A DNA stretch of 64,000 nt, from the NCBI GenBank assembly GCA_003001975.1, contig PVUG01000005.1:248001-312000 (forward strand), read 5' to 3'. This stretch comes from Martelella mediterranea. Its GTDB lineage: Bacteria; Pseudomonadota; Alphaproteobacteria; Rhizobiales; Rhizobiaceae. The notes under the pieces are model-generated. The model did not search any database, had not been told where the DNA came from, and saw only the letters and a list, made by a program, of their open reading frames with translations. The stretch's first letter is position 1; each line of letters starts with the position of its first letter. The translations under genes and the position numbers were made by a program. This document shows positions 1 through 10,300 of the stretch, in pieces.

Positions 1-276
1 GAGGTCTTCCGCGAGCGCGACCCGGCGGTGCTCTGGATGATCGAAACCGCCATTCTGCGCGCGCGTGAGTCCGGACGAAAGATCGGGCTGTGCGGACAGG
101 CGCCCAGCAATGATCCCGAATTCGCGCGGCTGCTGGTCAAGGCCGGGATCGATACGATCTCCGTGACGCCGGACAGCTTTCTGGACGTCAAACGCAATGT
201 CGCGCTGGCGGAAAAGGAGATGGAAGCCGCACACGAGCGTGCGCCGAACCAAAGCGCGACGCCTCCCACGGATTGA
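1..276 (+). CDS. ppsA: Phosphoenolpyruvate synthase, C-terminal fragment (cut by window edge)
   Basis: The frame is open from the first base and ends at 274-276, so only the last 91 residues are here. They match the PEP-binding TIM-barrel end of PEP synthase/PPDK enzymes: the GLCGQAPS motif carries the catalytic cysteine and is followed by an FARLLVKAGIDTISVTPDS stretch typical of PEP synthases. The enzyme makes PEP from pyruvate and ATP in the cytoplasm. The tail after the barrel is short and hydrophilic. It precedes stress and low-oxygen genes on the same strand. PPDK is the main alternative; the motif wording favours PEP synthase. Confidence 0.8.
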   Translation, partial: EVFRERDPAVLWMIETAILRARESGRKIGLCGQAPSNDPEFARLLVKAGIDTISVTPDSFLDVKRNVALAEKEMEAAHERAPNQSATPPTD

Positions 277-367
277 GGCCGTTTTCTGCCTTCCCGTAGG
301 CGGCCTCATCCATCAGGAGAATTCCCCTCTTGGGGAAGGCGCAAGCGAGCCGGAGGCAAGGATTCGT

Positions 368-1027
368 ATGTTTGCGGACAGGCATGAGGCCGGTGAGGCG
401 TTGCTGAAGCGCCTTTCACCGCTCGATCCCGAAAACACCGTGGTCCTGGCGCTTCCGCGCGGCGGCCTGCCGGTCGCTGACGTGATCGCCGAGGCCCTCG
501 CCTTGCCGCTCGACATCGCGCTTGCCCGCAAGGTCGGCGTTCCGGGGCAGCCGGAATACGCCGTTGCGGCCGTGACCGACGGGACCAGCCCGCGGATCAC
601 CATCAACGAGGATGTGGCGCGCGTGACCGAACTCCACGACGCAGATATCCGAAGACTCGCCGAGCGCGAACTGCCCGAACTGCGACGCCGCCGGGACATC
701 TATCTCAAGGGGCGGCCACCCCTGCCGCTTGCCGGCAAGACCGTCGTGGTGGTCGATGACGGGATCGCGACGGGCGCGACCATGCGTGCCGCCCTTCGAA
801 TGGTCCGCGACGCAGGTCCCGCGCACGTGATCGCGGCCCTTCCGGTAGGCCCGGCGGAAACAATAGCGGAACTTCGGCAGGACTGCGACGAGGTGATCTG
901 TCTCGATTGCCCCGCCTCATTCCGGGCGGTCGGGCTGCATTATCGCAATTTCGATCAAGTGACGGACGCAACGGTGTCCGAGATCATCGAGCGCCATGCG
1001 CACCGGCGCACATCCCCGGTGACGTAA
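368..1027 (+). CDS. Phosphoribosyltransferase-family protein
   Basis: A 219-residue type I phosphoribosyltransferase fold. Near the N-terminus is VLALPRGGLPVADVIAEAL, and near residue 125 the PRPP-binding loop VVVVDDGIATGATM, with the two acidic residues followed by the GxATGAT turn. Such stand-alone PRTases are common in bacterial stress clusters, often beside Usp, Hsp20 and PEP synthase genes, and their substrate is usually unknown. I chose ATG 368 because the open frame upstream overlaps the PEP synthase gene in another frame and shows no family similarity. A 91-nt gap separates it from the preceding gene, so co-transcription is possible. Confidence 0.82.
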   Translation: MFADRHEAGEALLKRLSPLDPENTVVLALPRGGLPVADVIAEALALPLDIALARKVGVPGQPEYAVAAVTDGTSPRITINEDVARVTELHDADIRRLAERELPELRRRRDIYLKGRPPLPLAGKTVVVVDDGIATGATMRAALRMVRDAGPAHVIAALPVGPAETIAELRQDCDEVICLDCPASFRAVGLHYRNFDQVTDATVSEIIERHAHRRTSPVT

Positions 1028-1220
1028 CCGGACAGATGCAGCCTCGCCGGGCCGGGCTCATACACCGCGTCGCGGATCATTCGAGAAGCGGCCGCGGATC
1101 GCTCGGGAGTTCATGAGAGGACACTCGGCGCGAGACATGCGCATTCATCACCGGAGCACCCGGGACGCGCCGCCGGCAACCGCCCCGAAAGGCGTTGCAT
1201 TGGCGGCCATCGACATGGTC

Positions 1221-1973
1221 TCAGCGATCAATACGCCTTGCGCTCAACAGATCCTTCAGCGTGGCAACAATCTCGAGTTCGTCCTCGTCGGCCGCTCTCG
1301 CCAGGGCCTCGACGTCACGGATCAGAATGCGGTCGGGTTCGAGGATGTCGATATAACGTTGATCGCTGAGCGAATGCAGGGCGCGGGAGATCGATTCGGG
1401 CCGTGTGCCGAGAAGATGGGCCAGATCGATCCGGCTGATCGGTATCGTGACCTCGATCCCTCCGGTCCCCGGTTTCAGAAGAACATGACTCACGCCGCGA
1501 AACCGCGAGCACATCAAGAGCAGGAATCCGGAAACCCGGCCGACGACCTTCTGGTTCGACAGAATAATCATCCATTCCCGCGCCCGATCGAGTTCGTTGA
1601 TGATGTTCAGAAGGACAGCCCGCTCGAGGTCTGGCGACCGTGTCAGCAGCGCCTCGAATGCCGCCCGGGGGAAGGAGCAAAACTCCACATCCGTCGCAGC
1701 CTCGATGGAAAACTCCAGCGGACCGTCGAAAACCCTGCCGAACATATCTCCCGCGACCAGAAGCCCGACGATATGCCGACGGCCGTCGGTCAGCGTTTTT
1801 TCCATGCGCAGAATGCCCGACAAGACGAAACCGATGAAATTGGTGGGCTCATCCTCGTGCAAGACAACCTGCCCCGCGCTAACGCATTTTGCGCGACACA
1901 TCGCATTCAATGCTTCCCGTGTTTCAGGTCGAATTTCCTTCAACACCAATGATTTGGCCAAAACGCGGAGCAT
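1221..1973 (-). CDS. Crp/Fnr-family transcriptional regulator (FnrL/FixK-like)
   Basis: A 250-residue regulator with an N-terminal cyclic-nucleotide-binding-type beta barrel (about residues 20-140), a long dimerisation helix and a C-terminal winged helix-turn-helix. The recognition helix reads RPESISRAL and contains the E-x-x-S-R pattern that FNR-type proteins use to read TTGAT half-sites. Two cysteines lie close together near residues 25-29 (CRAKC), but the full FNR cluster signature is not evident, so an oxygen-labile Fe-S cluster is uncertain. The start has a clear GAGGAG ribosome binding site. It is divergent from the 2204 gene and shares its control region, which contains a perfect FNR box. 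Confidence 0.82.
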   Translation of the reverse strand: MLRVLAKSLVLKEIRPETREALNAMCRAKCVSAGQVVLHEDEPTNFIGFVLSGILRMEKTLTDGRRHIVGLLVAGDMFGRVFDGPLEFSIEAATDVEFCSFPRAAFEALLTRSPDLERAVLLNIINELDRAREWMIILSNQKVVGRVSGFLLLMCSRFRGVSHVLLKPGTGGIEVTIPISRIDLAHLLGTRPESISRALHSLSDQRYIDILEPDRILIRDVEALARAADEDELEIVATLKDLLSARRIDR

Positions 1974-2126
1974 CTCTCCTCACTTGATCTCTCTGCCACG
2001 CCCCGGACGCCCGCCATCGTTTGACCGAAGTAACGAACGCTCCATCCGTATTGTCGTTTACGAGTATTCTTTAAACATTAGAGCAGAATTGCGGTTTCTA
2101 CAAAAAGAGCCGGATCAGAGCCCTCG

Positions 2127-2140
2127 TTGATAGCTATCAA
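2127..2140. promoter_or_regulatory. FNR/FixK/Anr-type operator (perfect palindrome)
   Basis: TTGATAGCTATCAA matches the TTGAT-N4-ATCAA consensus in all ten positions. It lies 63 nt before the start codon at 2204 and 153 nt before the divergent regulator start at 1973. Both Crp/Fnr proteins encoded on either side have the E-x-x-S-R recognition helix expected to bind such a site. Low-oxygen control of the 2204-4114 genes is inferred. Confidence 0.8.
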
Positions 2141-2203
2141 TGACCGGCATGCGTGCATTCACTTTAATCCAGAATACCTGGTATTGTACTCACGGAGGGT
2201 GCA

Positions 2204-2665
2204 ATGACACGACAGAAGACATGGGCTCTTGTAAGCAACGGTGTTCATGCCCGCATCCTGCGGGGGCTTGAGAGCGGCGCTCTCGAAGACCCGATCGAAC
2301 TCGTCAGCAAGGCGGCCTCGACGCATCTTCGCGAGATCCTCTCCGACAAGGCGGGTCGCAGTTTCGCATCGGACGGCAGTGGACGACGTTCGGCGATGGA
2401 ACCCGGATCAGACCCGATCACGCGTGACATGCAGGATTTCGCCCACGAAACACTGAGCACTCTGGAAACCCATCTTCGTGCCGGGCGCCTGACCCGGCTG
2501 GCCATATTCGCCGCACCAAAGATGCTGGGGGTCTTGCGCAATGAAATGTCCGCATCATTGCGCGCTGCGGTGATCCTCGAACGGGATCTCAATCTGATAA
2601 ACCTGTCCGAGACGGACCTTCGGGAAGCCGTAATCGAGGCCCTTCGCGAGGAGCCATTGGCATGA
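2204..2665 (+). CDS. Host-attachment-family protein (Host_attach, PF10116-like)
   Basis: A 153-residue soluble protein opening with KTWALVSNGVHARIL, the hallmark of proteins annotated as required for attachment to host cells. The family relates to a release-factor/ribosomal L7Ae-like fold, and its biochemical role is not established. The middle (DKAGRSFASDGSGRRSAMEP) and the C-terminal sequence RLAIFAAPKMLGVLR are also typical. A GGAGGG ribosome binding site precedes ATG 2204. It is the first gene after the FNR box, and its stop overlaps the start of the next regulator (ATGA), so the two are translationally coupled. Low-oxygen induction is inferred from the box. Confidence 0.8.
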   Translation: MTRQKTWALVSNGVHARILRGLESGALEDPIELVSKAASTHLREILSDKAGRSFASDGSGRRSAMEPGSDPITRDMQDFAHETLSTLETHLRAGRLTRLAIFAAPKMLGVLRNEMSASLRAAVILERDLNLINLSETDLREAVIEALREEPLA

Positions 2666-3615
2666 CCCGGAACGCGCCTGGCCGGGGAACGGACGATCCT
2701 CGGCCCCATGCCACGACCGCCCTGCTTGCCGACGAACGATGCAAGGGGTGTCTGCTACATGGCTCACGGCTCTGTAACTCCATCCGTGCCGAATATCCTT
2801 TCGGCTGCGGCCAATCGGTCTTGCGCCGCTATGGCCGGGGACAGCAGATCGTCGAACAGGATGCGAGCGGCAGCTTTCTCGGTGTAATCCGGAGCGGCTT
2901 TGTACGAAGCTCGGTGATACGCGTAAACGGTGAGCGCATCATTCTGGGTCTTTCCATCCCGGGAGATATCGTGGGCGGAGTTCCCGGACGGACATTTCCC
3001 TGCGATCTGGAGGCCGCCACCGACGTTGAGCTCTGTTTGTACGACCGGGCAACCGTGCAGCGACAGATGCAGACCAACCCGCATTTCCGAAGATTGATAT
3101 TCAGCGAGATGAGCCAAAAGCATGACCATCTTCTCGGTTCGCTCTGGCGGTATGGCACGTTGAACAGCCGTGAGAGGATCATGGCGTTTCTCGTCAGGGC
3201 AGTCGAGATCATGCCGACCGAAGCGCTGCCGGACGGAAGCCTGATCCTGAGAATGGAAATCGAGCGACGGGACTGGGCGGATATAACCAATACCGCCGTC
3301 GAGACGATCAGCCGGACCTTGCGTCACCTCGAAGAAAAGGGGCTGATCACCAGCCTTACGCCCTACAGGTTCCGGATCCACAACCTGCATCGGATGGCGG
3401 CCCTGGCCAATGTAGAACTTCCCGCCCGACAGCGGTGCGGGCGTGATCGACTGACAGAGGGGAGAGCTTCGAATTCCGTCGGTCGAATGACAGCCGTCAA
3501 TGCGTTAGCAGCTCGTCCCAATAGATTTGACGCCGTTATGAAACCTGTGACCGCGTCGACAAGCGACCGTAGCGGTAGGAGGCTGCGAAATGGCCAAGAA
3601 GAAATCAGGAATTGA
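2662..3615 (+). CDS. Crp/Fnr-family regulator with N-terminal cysteine motif
   Basis: A 317-residue FNR-type regulator. The N-terminus has cysteines at 27, 30, 38 and 49, arranged C-x2-C-x7-C then C, like the [4Fe-4S]-binding region of FNR proteins. A beta-roll sensor domain follows, then a winged helix-turn-helix with TAVETISRTLRHLEEKGL, containing the FNR-like E-x-x-S-R recognition residues. The C-terminus runs about 65 residues past the usual end as low-complexity basic sequence and overlaps the hsp20 start by 26 nt. The start overlaps the preceding stop as ATGA. An oxygen- or NO-responsive role is inferred from the cysteines and the nearby FNR box. Confidence 0.83.
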   Translation: MTRNAPGRGTDDPRPHATTALLADERCKGCLLHGSRLCNSIRAEYPFGCGQSVLRRYGRGQQIVEQDASGSFLGVIRSGFVRSSVIRVNGERIILGLSIPGDIVGGVPGRTFPCDLEAATDVELCLYDRATVQRQMQTNPHFRRLIFSEMSQKHDHLLGSLWRYGTLNSRERIMAFLVRAVEIMPTEALPDGSLILRMEIERRDWADITNTAVETISRTLRHLEEKGLITSLTPYRFRIHNLHRMAALANVELPARQRCGRDRLTEGRASNSVGRMTAVNALAARPNRFDAVMKPVTASTSDRSGRRLRNGQEEIRN

Positions 3616-4114
3616 AGTTCAAAGAGAGACAGCGCCGGCAAGCACCGAGGGGTGGCCGTCCATGCTCTCGCTCAGAAACGAGATCGACCGGCTGTTCGAC
3701 GATTTCGGTGTCGGCCTGTGGCGGCAACCGCTGGCGCGCCGGATGCATGCTTTGCGCCCGGCGGGCCGCGAATGGCTCCCCCAGCCCGCGACCGAATTCG
3801 TTGAATGCGACGGCGAATACCGGATCACGGCCGAGCTGCCGGGCATGTCGGTGGACAATATCAACATCAAGCTGAACGACGGATCGATTACCATTCGCGG
3901 CGAGAAATCCGAGGAAAAGAAAGAGGAAAAAGAGGATTATCTCGTCAGCGAACGGCACTATGGCGAGTTCCAGCGCACCCTTTCCCTGCCCGCCGGCGTC
4001 GATGCAGACGCCGTGAAGGCGGACTTCGCCAACGGCGTGCTGACTGTGACGCTGCCGAAAAGCCCGGAAGCAAAGCAGAAGGAACGCAAGGTGGAGGTGA
4101 AATCCGCCACCTGA
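3590..4114 (+). CDS. Small heat shock protein, Hsp20/alpha-crystallin family
   Basis: A 174-residue ATP-independent holdase chaperone. Residues about 20-40 (MLSLRNEIDRLFDDF) are the usual Hsp20 N-terminal arm. The alpha-crystallin domain runs from about 65 to 165 and includes YRITAELPGMSVDNINIKL and ADFANGVLTVTLPK, the latter holding the A-x-x-x-G-V-L-T-V-x-L-P signature. The start lies 26 nt inside the preceding regulator gene. Two hairpins with T-runs follow, so it probably ends the transcript that begins at the FNR-box promoter. Confidence 0.93.
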   Translation: MAKKKSGIEVQRETAPASTEGWPSMLSLRNEIDRLFDDFGVGLWRQPLARRMHALRPAGREWLPQPATEFVECDGEYRITAELPGMSVDNINIKLNDGSITIRGEKSEEKKEEKEDYLVSERHYGEFQRTLSLPAGVDADAVKADFANGVLTVTLPKSPEAKQKERKVEVKSAT

Positions 4115-4136
4115 GGCGACGCCCCGTTCCGTCCCC

Positions 4137-4167
4137 GCGCCTCTCCTGCCAAAGAGGCGCACCTTTT
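4137..4167 (+). terminator. Rho-independent terminator after hsp20
   Basis: A perfect 8-bp stem GCGCCTCT/AGAGGCGC with an 8-nt loop, followed by ACCTTTT, 22 nt after the hsp20 stop. Confidence 0.65.
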
Positions 4168-4169
4168 GC

Positions 4170-4226
4170 CCCGGCAGCGTGTCCCCGACCGGTCCCCGGA
4201 CGGCCCCGCTGCCGGGATTTTCTTTT
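4170..4226 (+). terminator. Second terminator-like hairpin
   Basis: Arms CCCGGCAGCG (4170-4179) and CGCTGCCGGG (4207-4216) pair perfectly across a 27-nt loop and are followed by ATTTTCTTTT. It sits between the convergent hsp20 and glucan synthase genes. Confidence 0.55.
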
Positions 4227-4316
4227 GATTGACTGCTATCATCGAAGCCGAATGCCCCGCATTCCTCAATATCCGGGTTTCACCATAGCCCGGCGTCACC
4301 GGGCGCTGGCGAAAGC

Positions 4317-7300
4317 TCAGCTTCGCTCGCCGGCCTGTCCCCCCAGCTCCATGTCCTCACGAAGGATCCGGACGCGAACCTTACGTATCGATCCGTCGGT
4401 GGGAAACGTCGCGATCGCGATGCCTTCGCCGTCCACGTCGGCAGCGTCCGCATCTTTGCGAGCGATCTTTTGCACATCCACCTCGATGGCTCCGGCGGGT
4501 CCCCGCACCGTCGCCCGATAGCCGTTCCAGTCCGCCGGAAGGCAAGGCGCGACGCGCAATGCGCCATCGCGCAGCTCCAGCCCCAGCAATCCTTCGACCG
4601 CCAGCCGCCACGACCATCCGGCGGCGCCGGTATACCAGGTCCATCCCGCCCGTCCGTCGAACGGGGGCGCGCCGCCGACATCGGCCGGCATCACGTAAGG
4701 TTCGCCACGGTATCTGACCATATCGTCATGCGTCGCGCTGCGGCGCACGGGATTGATCAGGTCGAAGATGCGGTATGCCTCATCGCCGTCTCCAAGCCGC
4801 GCAAAGGCCAGTCCGAGCCAGGTGGCCGCGTGGGTATATTGACCGCCGTTTTCACGCACGCCCGGCGGATAGGCGCGGATATAGCCGGGATCGCGGGGCG
4901 TCCTGTCGAAGGCCGGCGTCAGGAGCCGCACGAGCCGGAGTTCGGGATCGATCAGCCGGTCGGCGGCCGAACGAAGCGCCTGTTCGGCGCGCGCCGCATT
5001 GGGCGCGCCTGCCAGTATCGCCCAGGATTGGGCGATACTGTCGATCCGGCACTCGTCGTTCTGCGCCGATCCCCACGGCTCACCTTCATCATCGAAGGCC
5101 CGGCGATACCATGCGCCATCCCATGCCGACGCATCTGCCGCCCGTCGCAACTCTTCTGCCCGATCGCGCCAGAACGAAGCTTCGCTTTCCCGTCCACAAC
5201 GCTCAGCCAGATCGGCACAGGCATCGCCGCAATAAGCCGCGAACCATGCCAGCCACACGCTTTCGCCGCGTCCGTGCCGGCCGACGCGGTCCATGCCGTC
5301 GTTCCAGTCTCCGCCCCCCATCAACGGCAGACCGTGCGCCCCCCTGGTCGCATCACGCTGCATCGCGCGAAGACAGTGATCAAGCAATGTGCCTTCCTGT
5401 CCGCTGTCGAATGCGGCATAGCGATCCTCCTCATCTTCGGCCAGGGGCGCAGCGGAGAGAAAGGGCACTACCTCCTGCAGGATGCCGTTGTCTCCGGTGG
5501 CGCGGACATAGGCGTGCGTCGCATAGACCAGCCACAGCATATCGTCCGAGCAGCGGGTCCTGACGCCGCGGCCTTCCGGCGGATGCCACCAGTGCAGCAC
5601 GTCGCCCTCTTCGAACTGATGGCTGGCGCAATCGAGAATGTGGGCCCGCACGCGATCCGGTTCGGAAAACAGGAACGCCATCATGTCCTGTAACTGATCG
5701 CGGAACCCGATGCCGCCGCTGGCCTGCTGGAACCCGGCCCGCGCGAGGATGCGGGAAGCAAAGGCCTGGTAAGGCAGCCAGCGGTTCACCATCAGGTCGA
5801 GGGCTTCGTCGGGGGTTTCGACCCGGATCGCGCCGAGACGGTCCTGCCAGGCCTGCGTCGTCGCGCGAACGGAAGCGGCGGCCTGTTCCGGAGAGGCGAA
5901 TTTCTCCGCCAACGCCTTGATTTCGGCCAGGCCGGTGGCCGCCCCGAGCACGAAAACCACCTCCTCCGTGGCCCCGGGCGCCATATCGAGGTGCACCTGA
6001 TAGGCCGCGCAGGCGTCTTCCACCGAGTCCGTTCGTCCCCACGGGCTCCAGCGGCGCAGGCCTTCTGGAAACGCCGTGCCGCCAGCGCCGAGGAAAGCGC
6101 CGCGGTCGCACGTCATCGCATGAGCAGGCCGGCTGGCGGTCAGGAACGCGATCTGTCTGGAAAACGCCGGCGTCCAGCCGCTCTGCGCGATCAGCGCCCG
6201 GGCGACGCCGTGATAGCCGCACCTCACATGCGGCTTCGCGGTTGAAGGCGTCGCCCCGAGTTGCCAGTCCACATAGCCGGTCGCGGTGATGCGTCGCTGA
6301 CGTTCGGTCGTGTTCTTCAATTCCAGCCGGATCAGCTTGACAGGCGAATCCTGAGGCACCGAGACGGAAAGCCGTTGCGTCAGCCCCTGCGAGGACCGTT
6401 CCCAGACCGTTTCGCCCGCCCTGTGCAGGACGCGGCAGGGCGTGACGTCGCCCGCCGGCGACGGCGTGACCGTCCATATCTGCGCGGTTTCCTCGTCCCG
6501 CAGATAGATCGCCTCGCCCTGCGCATCCGTCACCGGATCGTTGGACCACGGCGTCAGGCGAAATTCGCCGCTGTTCAGCGCCCATGTAAAGCCCAGTCCG
6601 GCCTCCGTCACGATTGTACCGAAATCGTCGTTGGCAAGGACGTTGCACCATGGAACGGGAGTGGCATGGCCGGGCTCGACATGCATGAGATAGTCCCCGC
6701 TTTCGCCAACGAAACCACCGAGACCATTGTCGCAGATCAGGTCCCTGGGCCGGTTCAGCGGCAAGGGCGCCTCGGCTGGCAGCCGGCCGCCAGGTTCGAA
6801 GACCGGCGGTTTGACCTGACCGGCCGGCGCGGCCGGCAGCGCCGCCGTCAGGGACGGAGCCGCCCCGTCGAGCGTCAGGCGCGCCAGCATCTCGAGCGCC
6901 TGCACCTGTGACGGAGAAATCCGGTCGATACTGTGCAGATGCACGCCGCCGTCGCCGCCAAACCCCTCGGCCAGCCCCGCTTTGCGCAGGGCGTCACGCA
7001 GGCTCGTCGCGATCGGCGCTTCGTAGCTCGAAGCCTTCGTGCCGAGAACCACGAGATCGGAATTCAGGCCGTTACGCCTGAACCAGCGTTGCGCGCGGAC
7101 CACGAAGGGCAGCAGATCGGCGTTTTCCGCATCCGCGACCCGGACGAGCATGATCGGATGATCGCCGGACACACCCAGTCCCCACAGATCGGGTTGGCCC
7201 GGCAACATGCTCACCCCGTCCGCTCCTGATCGCATGGCCGGCCCCAGCAGAAGATCCGCAAGGCGTTGCGCTCCGGCCATATCGGCTTGGCTCAGTCCGG

Positions 7301-10300
7301 CGCGACCCGCTTCGACCGCGGCGGAGCGCGCCGCATCCTCGAAGGACCAGTCGAGCGCGGCGGAGGTCGCGTAGCGTTCAGCCGTTTCGATCCCGGTCTG
7401 GCGGGAGGTGGAAGCAATCGTCAGGAAGGCGAACCGGGCGCGCGCGCCCGGCGCGAGACTGACCCGGGCCCGAAGCGCCGCCACGGGATCGAGCGTCCAT
7501 CCCTCGGTCCCCGACATGTGCGCCGCAGCCGCGGCACGGCAGTTTCCGTGGCGTCCAAGGAGCGCGCGTCGATCCGTTTCCGTGCCTGCGGGCATTACGC
7601 CCGGATCATCGCATAAAAGCCGATGCAGCAGCACAGGCGGCGTATCCTCGGGGCGTCGTGGACGCCGCGTGAAGAGCACCGCGTCCATGTCCGGCAGATT
7701 TTCGCTCCTGATGAAGAGTTTGCTGAAGGCTGGATGGCGTTCATGGGCGGCATGTGGAGCAAGAACCGGCTCCGCATAGCTCGTCACGTCGATCACCCGC
7801 GCGCGATCGTCATGATTGACCAGCGTGACGAGACGGATCTCGACATCATCGGCGGCGGCGACGCCTATCTCCTGCGTGGCCGCGATCCCGTGATGGCGGA
7901 GATGGAACGAAGCCTTTTCGGCATGAAACATCACATCCATCCAGCGTTCGCCGGTGCGACGGAATTCCCAGGTCTCGCCATCTTCGGCGTCGTGCAGGAA
8001 CAGTCTCGCGCAGCCATCATCGACGACGCGATCCGCTGTCCAGCGGGTCAGCGACTGTCCGTGCCACCAGATGCTTCCGGTCGCCGTGTCGGACAGCCAG
8101 ACCGAGAGGCGACCGTTTCCGAGCGTGTGAAACTGCGGCGCCTCGTTTTCCTCGGCCGGCCAGCCGTGCAATGGGATGACGGCTCGTTCGACATGTTCGG
8201 GCAGCGTTGCCCCGGCATCCGGAAGCGGTTCGGGCACGAACTCCCACGGCACCCGTTCGTGCAGCAGCAGATCGATTGCGGCGATGCGCGGGTTGCGGTT
8301 GAAGCGATGCACACAAACATCGTCGTTGAGCGCATTTCCGATGGCGGACAACAGCATGCCCTGATGGTGCGCCATGAAGGTGCAGACCGGCACATGAGCG
8401 CCCTTTTCGGGAACCCGCGAAGGTGTGAAATCGACCGCATCATAGAAGCCGTAGCGACCGCAGATCCCGAGTTCCTCGAGCCGCCGCAGATTGCTCACCG
8501 CCGCGCCGGGCCGTACCGCCAGCGCAAGGGCGCTGGCATAGGGAGCCACCACATAGTCCTCCGCCAGCCCTTGGCGCATGCCGAGTCCGGCCACGCCGAA
8601 CGCCCTGTACTGGTAGTTCTGCCCCGCGTCCCGCGTGGCGAATGCGGCTTCCGAGACCCCCCATGGCAGACCGAGCCGGTCTCCATAGCGACGCTGAATG
8701 TCGACGGCCGCCGTTTCGCTCTGCCCCAGCAACTGGCCCGGCGCGCTGCGGATCAGAAGCGCCGGCATCAGGAACTCGAACATGGACCCGTTCCACGACA
8801 GAACCGTGAGGGGACCGGAAGAGCGAGAGATCGGCCGACCCAGATGGAACCAGTGCTCCGCCGGAACGTCGCCCTTTGCGATGGCGAAGTAACTCGCCAA
8901 TCGCGCTTCGGAGGCGAGCAGATCGTAACGATGCTCGTCCATCCGATCGAAGCTGAGATTGTATCCGATGAAGAACGTCCGTGTCTCCTGATCGTAAAGG
9001 AAACCGAAATCCATTCCCATCGCGAGCGCCTCGGCTTTTTCAGCCAGGGAGAGCAGGCTGTCGCGCAGAGCTTTCTGTGCAGCCCTGCCTTCGCGCATGG
9101 CGGCCTGCATCTCCGCGTTCCGGGCCCCCTCTCCCGTGAGGTCCGCAACACTGCCCGGGGCGCTTTCGAGCGGATCATGGATCTGTGCGAAAGGCGCGTC
9201 CGGGGATAGCCGTCCCGCCATGTCGCCAGCGCCCGCCTCAAATTCGGCCCAACCATCGACCGCGAGCCACGGACACAGGGCGTCGAGATCCCGCAGGACG
9301 CTCGCGACGTGGTGGCGGCTGCGTTCGAGCCAGAGATGCAACTCGCTCGGATCGGCGTCCGATGCGGCGTCGAAGGCCTCCACGATGGTCTCCGACAGCT
9401 CCGGCAGGTCTTTGTCACTTAGCCGGTGGAGGGTTTCGCGCCACCGCCCTGGATGGTCCCGAACCGCCTCGGCCCGGTCGATGATTGCCCGAATCCGCGC
9501 CCTCGTCGCTTGCGACCGTTCGACCGACAGTTCCCCGGTTGCCTCGGACAACAAGTCGAGTGTGTCGACCAACCCTGTCCATAGTCCGCGTGAAAGCGTC
9601 GGACCGTTCGCGAACTCGATGAGCCCTTCCCGCAAGGTCAGCAGCACCACCGCAAGATTGCCGCTGTCCACGGTCGAGATGTAGCGAGGTTCCAGCGAAA
9701 GCAGGCTCCGCGTATCGAACCAGTTGACGACATGACCGTTGTGGCGCTCGATCCGCTCCAGCGCCTCGAGCACATAATCGGCCCACTGCGCGAAGTCCCG
9801 TAAACCGATATGACCGAGATCCAGCGCGGTCATGGACGAAAGAAGCTGCATGCCGACATTCGTCGGCGAGGAGCGGTGTGCGACCTTCGCTTCGGGATCG
9901 GTCTGATAGTTGTCCGGCGCCAGCCAGTTGTCCTCGGGGCCGGCGAAAGTCTCGTAATACGCCCATGTCCGGCGCGCGATGCGACGGAGCCAGGCCCGGT
10001 CGCCGGACGAGAGGCTGTCTTCCGCAGGTCGCCAGGGACGGCTGATCAGATAGGCTATCTCGGGGGAGAATATCCACAGCACCAGAAGCGGCAAGGCCCC
10101 GGGCAAGGCGGACGGCGCAAGGACAACCAGCATGGCCGTGATGGCGAGACCGAGCACGGGCGCGCCCGCCATGTCGATCCAGAAACGCACGCGTGTAGCC
10201 GCGGCCCCCGCCGCTGTGACCTGGGCGGCAGTCGTCCATTCCAGCATGTGGCGTCGCGACACGGTGAGACGCCACAGCGCGCGTCCAATGGCATCAAGTG

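Noticed and set aside
1113-1952. Plus-strand open frame opposite the Crp/Fnr gene
   Set aside because: Composition and position show it is the reverse-strand shadow of 1221-1973.
4229-4242. TTGACTGCTATCAT, an FNR-box-like sequence
   Set aside because: Two mismatches, and it lies between convergent gene ends behind terminators, where no promoter is expected.
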